From CAVSUR01 sp052143655 (GTDB lineage: Bacteria; Actinomycetota; Actinomycetes; Streptosporangiales; Streptosporangiaceae), in assembly GCA_052143655.1 (NCBI GenBank), contig JBKQSL010000180.1, positions 1 through 7,292 on the forward strand: a DNA stretch of 7,292 nt, read 5' to 3'. How positions within the stretch are numbered: the first letter of the stretch is position 1; every line of letters starts with the position of its first letter. A program made the translations under genes and the position numbers. Shown here piece by piece: positions 5,284 to 7,292 of this stretch. Below the pieces are notes generated by a model. That model searched no databases. It was given only the letters and a program-made list of their open reading frames with translations, and was not told the DNA's origin.

Positions 5284-6471
5284 TCACACCCGCTCGAAGA
5301 TCGCGGCGATGCCCTGGCCACCGCCGATGCACATGGTGACCAGCGCGTACCGGCCGCCAATGCGCTTCAGCTCATACAGGGCCTTGACCACCAGGATGGC
5401 GCCGGTGGCACCAATCGGGTGCCCGAGGGAGATGCCGCTGCCGTTCGGGTTCGTCCGGTCCTCGGGCAGGCCCAGCTCGCGGCAGACCGCGAGAGCCTGG
5501 GCGGCGAACGCCTCGTTCACTTCGAACACGTCGATGTCGTCGAGCTTGAGCCCGGTCTTGTCCAGGATCGTCTTGACGGCCGGGATCGGGCCGATGCCCA
5601 TGATCCGGGGCTCGACGCCGGCGTAGCTGTAGGCGACCAGCCGGGCCATCGGCTGCAGGCCGTGCCGGCTGGCGTAGGACTCACTGGTCAGCGTCACGGC
5701 GGCGGCGGCGTCGTTCATGCCTGAGGCGTTGCCGGCGGTCACGGTGCCGGTCTTGCTGAAGGCCGGGCGCAGCTTGGTCATGCCCTCCAGGGAGGCGTCC
5801 GCGCGGATGTGCTCGTCGGTCGTCATCGGGACCGGGCCCTTGCGGGTGGCCACCTGGATCGGGACGATCTGCTCGGTGAAGTGACCGGCCGCGGTGGCGG
5901 CGGCGGCCCGCTGGTGGCTCTGCACCGCGAGCGCGTCCTGGTCCTCGCGGGAGATGCTGTACTCCTGCGCGACGTTCTCGGCTGTGACGCCCATGTGGCA
6001 GCAGTCGAACGGATCCGAAAGCCCGCCGACCACGGCGTCGACCGCCTTGGCGTCGCCCATCCGCTGGCCCCAGCGCATGCCGGGCAGCCAGTACGGGACC
6101 CGGCTCATGCATTCCGCGCCGCCGGCCACCGCGGTCTCGGCGTCGCCGAGGATGATGTTCTGTGCCGCTGACACGATAGCCTGCAGACCGCTGCCGCACA
6201 GCCGGTTCACCGTCAGGGCAGGCGTTGTCACCGGCAGGCCGCCGTTGACGGCCGCGACCCTGCTCAGGTAGAAGTCCCTGACCTCGGTGTGCAGCACGTG
6301 ACCGAACACCGCGTGGTCGAATTCAGCAGGCTCGAGGCCGGACCGGCTGACCGCCTCGCGGACCACGGCCGCCCCCAGGTCGCCCGGCGAGACGTCCTTC
6401 AGGCCGCCGCCGTACTTGCCGATGGCAGTCCGCACGGCGGACACCACTACGACATCAGTCTGCTTGTCCAT
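5284..6471 (-). CDS. Acetyl-CoA C-acyltransferase (beta-ketothiolase, BktB/PhaA-like)
   Basis: This is a complete 395-aa degradative/biosynthetic thiolase, close to the usual ~393 aa. It catalyses reversible condensation of two acyl-CoAs to 3-ketoacyl-CoA, or its CoA-dependent cleavage. All catalytic parts are present: nucleophile Cys92 in NRLCGSGLQAI, NEAF at 319-322, His351 in GHPIGATGA, and the proton-transferring Cys381 in CIGGGQG. Around residues 60-80 the segment HTEVRDFYLSRVAAVNGG and the C-terminal ALVTMCIGGGQGIAAIFERV are, from memory, strikingly like BktB, the broad-range ketothiolase of Cupriavidus, rather than the fatty-acid-oxidation-complex type. Chain-length range cannot be read from sequence. 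The ATG at 6471 is preceded by a GAGGGGA ribosome binding site 4 nt upstream. A strong hairpin follows the TGA stop by about 20 nt. No acetoacetyl-CoA reductase (PhaB) lies in the window, so a classic phaA-phaB route is not complete here. Confidence 0.93.
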   Translation of the reverse strand: MDKQTDVVVVSAVRTAIGKYGGGLKDVSPGDLGAAVVREAVSRSGLEPAEFDHAVFGHVLHTEVRDFYLSRVAAVNGGLPVTTPALTVNRLCGSGLQAIVSAAQNIILGDAETAVAGGAECMSRVPYWLPGMRWGQRMGDAKAVDAVVGGLSDPFDCCHMGVTAENVAQEYSISREDQDALAVQSHQRAAAATAAGHFTEQIVPIQVATRKGPVPMTTDEHIRADASLEGMTKLRPAFSKTGTVTAGNASGMNDAAAAVTLTSESYASRHGLQPMARLVAYSYAGVEPRIMGIGPIPAVKTILDKTGLKLDDIDVFEVNEAFAAQALAVCRELGLPEDRTNPNGSGISLGHPIGATGAILVVKALYELKRIGGRYALVTMCIGGGQGIAAIFERV

Positions 6472-6490
6472 GACTTCCCCTCATGTGCAG

Positions 6491-6667
6491 CTAGCGGTTG
6501 GCTGCCCCGGCACCGTCGGGTGGCGCCAGGGCTGAAGCAGCCAGGTAATCCGATTGGGCGGCCTGGGTGTCCGCGCTGCGCAGCGCGGTGACCGCGGGCG
6601 CGGCGGCGATGGCGCTGCCCGCAGTGGCGAATCCGGGCAGCAGAACGGCATCCGGCGTCACGCTCAT
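6491..6667 (-). CDS. Hypothetical 58-aa Ala-rich small protein upstream of thiolase
   Basis: I do not recognise this protein. The start chosen is the ATG at 6667-6665 because a strong Shine-Dalgarno sequence, GGGAGGA, sits 8 nt before it. An in-frame ATG at 6736 would give 81 aa but has no such site. About 46 of 58 codons end in G or C, consistent with a translated frame. Residues 7-29 form a 23-residue stretch with no charged residue, rich in Ala, Val, Leu and Gly. This could be a weak membrane or hydrophobic-surface segment, although two prolines and a glycine make a regular helix doubtful. The C-terminal half is Ala-rich with Asp, Gln, Pro and a final Arg. It ends 19 nt before the thiolase start and both probably share a transcript. 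It could also be only a translated leader; its role in acyl-CoA or PHA metabolism is unknown. Confidence 0.5.
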   Translation of the reverse strand: MSVTPDAVLLPGFATAGSAIAAAPAVTALRSADTQAAQSDYLAASALAPPDGAGAANR

Positions 6668-6675
6668 CCGCGCCG

Positions 6676-6682
6676 TCCTCCC
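6676..6682 (-). promoter_or_regulatory. Ribosome binding site of the 58-aa ORF
   Basis: On the minus strand GGGAGGA lies 8 nt before the ATG at 6667. It decides the start of the small ORF and is the main reason to regard that ORF as translated. Confidence 0.6.
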
Positions 6683-6768
6683 GCCTAGGGTCGTTGCCTG
6701 CTGCCGTGCTTCAAATCTGCGATCGGACCGGGGCATCCAGTAAGGGCCGAAGGTCCCGTGTTACGCCT

Positions 6769-6795
6769 CTGCCCGGCGCGGGCCGCGCCGGGCAG
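6769..6795 (-). terminator. Hairpin terminator after phaC
   Basis: A perfect 12-bp GC-rich inverted repeat (arms 6769-6780 and 6784-6795, 3-nt loop GGC) starts 12 nt past the phaC stop codon. There is no T-run after it on the minus strand. GC-rich actinobacteria commonly use such tail-less hairpins, so termination is likely but not certain. It separates phaC from the small ORF and thiolase. Confidence 0.7.
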
Positions 6796-6807
6796 TGAGC
6801 GCCGCTG

Positions 6808-7292
6808 CTACTCGTGATCCAGCACGTAGGTACCGGGGGCCTCGCCCAGCACCGGGTACTTGGCGCTGCCCTGGTTGCGCGGGGCCGCCTTGAGGTCGCC
6901 GCTGCGGTCAGCCAGCCAGGTCGTGTAGTCCGACCACCAGCTGCCGTGCATGGTCTCGGCCTCGGCCATCCACTGGCTGTAGTCGTCCGGGTAGTGCGGC
7001 GAGATCCGGTAGGTGGCCTTGGGGTTGGTCGGCGGGTTGACCATCGCGGCGACGTGGCCGCTGGTGGACAGCACGAACTTGATGTTGCCGCCGAGCAGCT
7101 TGCTGCTGCGGTAGGCGGCCGGCCACGGCGCGATGTGGTCGTCGATTCCGGCCACCACGTAGGTGTCGGTGGTGACGGTGGACAGGTCCACCGGCGTGCC
7201 GAGCATGCTGGCGGTGCCCGGGGTGGCCAGCGCGTTCGTCATCGAGACCTCGATGAAGCTGCGGTGCAGGCCGGCGGGCAGCCGGGTGGTGT
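6808..7292 (-). CDS. phaC: PHA synthase (PhaC), C-terminal part, 5' end outside window
   Basis: This is the last 160 residues of a poly(3-hydroxyalkanoate) synthase, which polymerises (R)-3-hydroxyacyl-CoA into cytoplasmic polyester granules. The reading frame is open to the window edge, beginning TTRLPAGLHRSFIE, so the Met encoded at 7242-7240 is internal and not a start. Two of the three catalytic residues are visible: Asp in DDHIAPW (fragment residue 51) and His in SGHVAAMVNPP (residue 79). Their 28-residue spacing equals that of Asp480 and His508 in the well-studied Cupriavidus enzyme. The catalytic Cys lies upstream, outside the window. The motif GSWWSDYTTWLADRSG and the ending EAPGTYVLDHE are typical of the family. 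As recalled, the LLGGNIKFVLS and NPPTNPKA segments resemble class II (Pseudomonas, medium-chain) synthases more than class I, but the class cannot be settled from the C-terminus. It ends with TAG and is followed by a strong hairpin, so it probably closes its own transcript. Confidence 0.9.
   Translation of the reverse strand, partial: TTRLPAGLHRSFIEVSMTNALATPGTASMLGTPVDLSTVTTDTYVVAGIDDHIAPWPAAYRSSKLLGGNIKFVLSTSGHVAAMVNPPTNPKATYRISPHYPDDYSQWMAEAETMHGSWWSDYTTWLADRSGDLKAAPRNQGSAKYPVLGEAPGTYVLDHE

Noticed and set aside
6491..6736. Longer 81-aa version of the small ORF
   Set aside because: The ATG at 6736 has no Shine-Dalgarno sequence and lies in what should be the leader or promoter region. The internal ATG at 6667 has a near-ideal one.
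6690..6768. Promoter for the small ORF and thiolase
   Set aside because: A GTAACA with a TACTGG 16 nt downstream on the minus strand is only a poor match to a sigma-70 pair. A promoter is expected here but cannot be placed.
1..7292. Mobile elements, tRNA or rRNA genes
   Set aside because: No transposase or integrase-like protein, terminal inverted repeats or RNA gene sequence was recognised. The genes are uniform in direction and composition.

Overview
This window is GC-rich DNA with strong G/C preference at third codon positions, most likely from an actinomycete-like bacterium (Actinomycetota). That placement is an inference from base composition and protein flavour; there is no rRNA or other marker to confirm it. 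Every supported gene lies on the minus strand, so the genes are read from high to low coordinates.

Layout in transcription order: (1) 7292-6808, the C-terminal 160 residues of a polyhydroxyalkanoate (PHA) synthase, cut by the window edge and closed by a perfect 12-bp hairpin; (2) 6667-6491, an unrecognised 58-aa Ala-rich small protein with a very good ribosome binding site, then 19 nt, then a complete BktB/PhaA-like thiolase (6471-5284); (3) a 236-nt gene-free gap (5283-5048) holding two very stable GC hairpins and a 21-nt-period tandem repeat next to the following ribosome binding site; (4) a six-gene block: acyl-CoA dehydrogenase (5047-3908), MaoC/PhaJ-type (R)-enoyl-CoA hydratase (3842-3420), then fixA, fixB, fixC and fixX (3337-9). 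FixB/FixC and FixC/FixX each overlap by 4 nt, which implies translational coupling.

The block reads as a self-contained acyl-CoA redox module. The dehydrogenase interconverts acyl-CoA and trans-2-enoyl-CoA and should pass electrons to an electron-transfer flavoprotein (FixAB). FixC and FixX are the two halves of an ETF:quinone-oxidoreductase-like unit that can deliver them to the quinone pool, or, if the ETF is of the bifurcating kind, share them between quinone and a low-potential carrier. The hydratase interconverts enoyl-CoA and (R)-3-hydroxyacyl-CoA, the stereoisomer PHA synthase polymerises. With the synthase and a ketothiolase next door, the simplest reading is a locus joining fatty acyl-CoA oxidation, PHA storage and the respiratory chain. 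The reverse, reductive direction cannot be excluded from sequence.

The most noteworthy points are the coupling of a complete fixABCX set to a dehydrogenase and an R-hydratase beside PHA genes, the E. coli-like rather than classical character of FixA and FixB, the small ORF ahead of the thiolase, the helically phased repeat ahead of the dehydrogenase gene, and hairpins in the gaps inside the six-gene block. None of this is demonstrably a new system from sequence alone.
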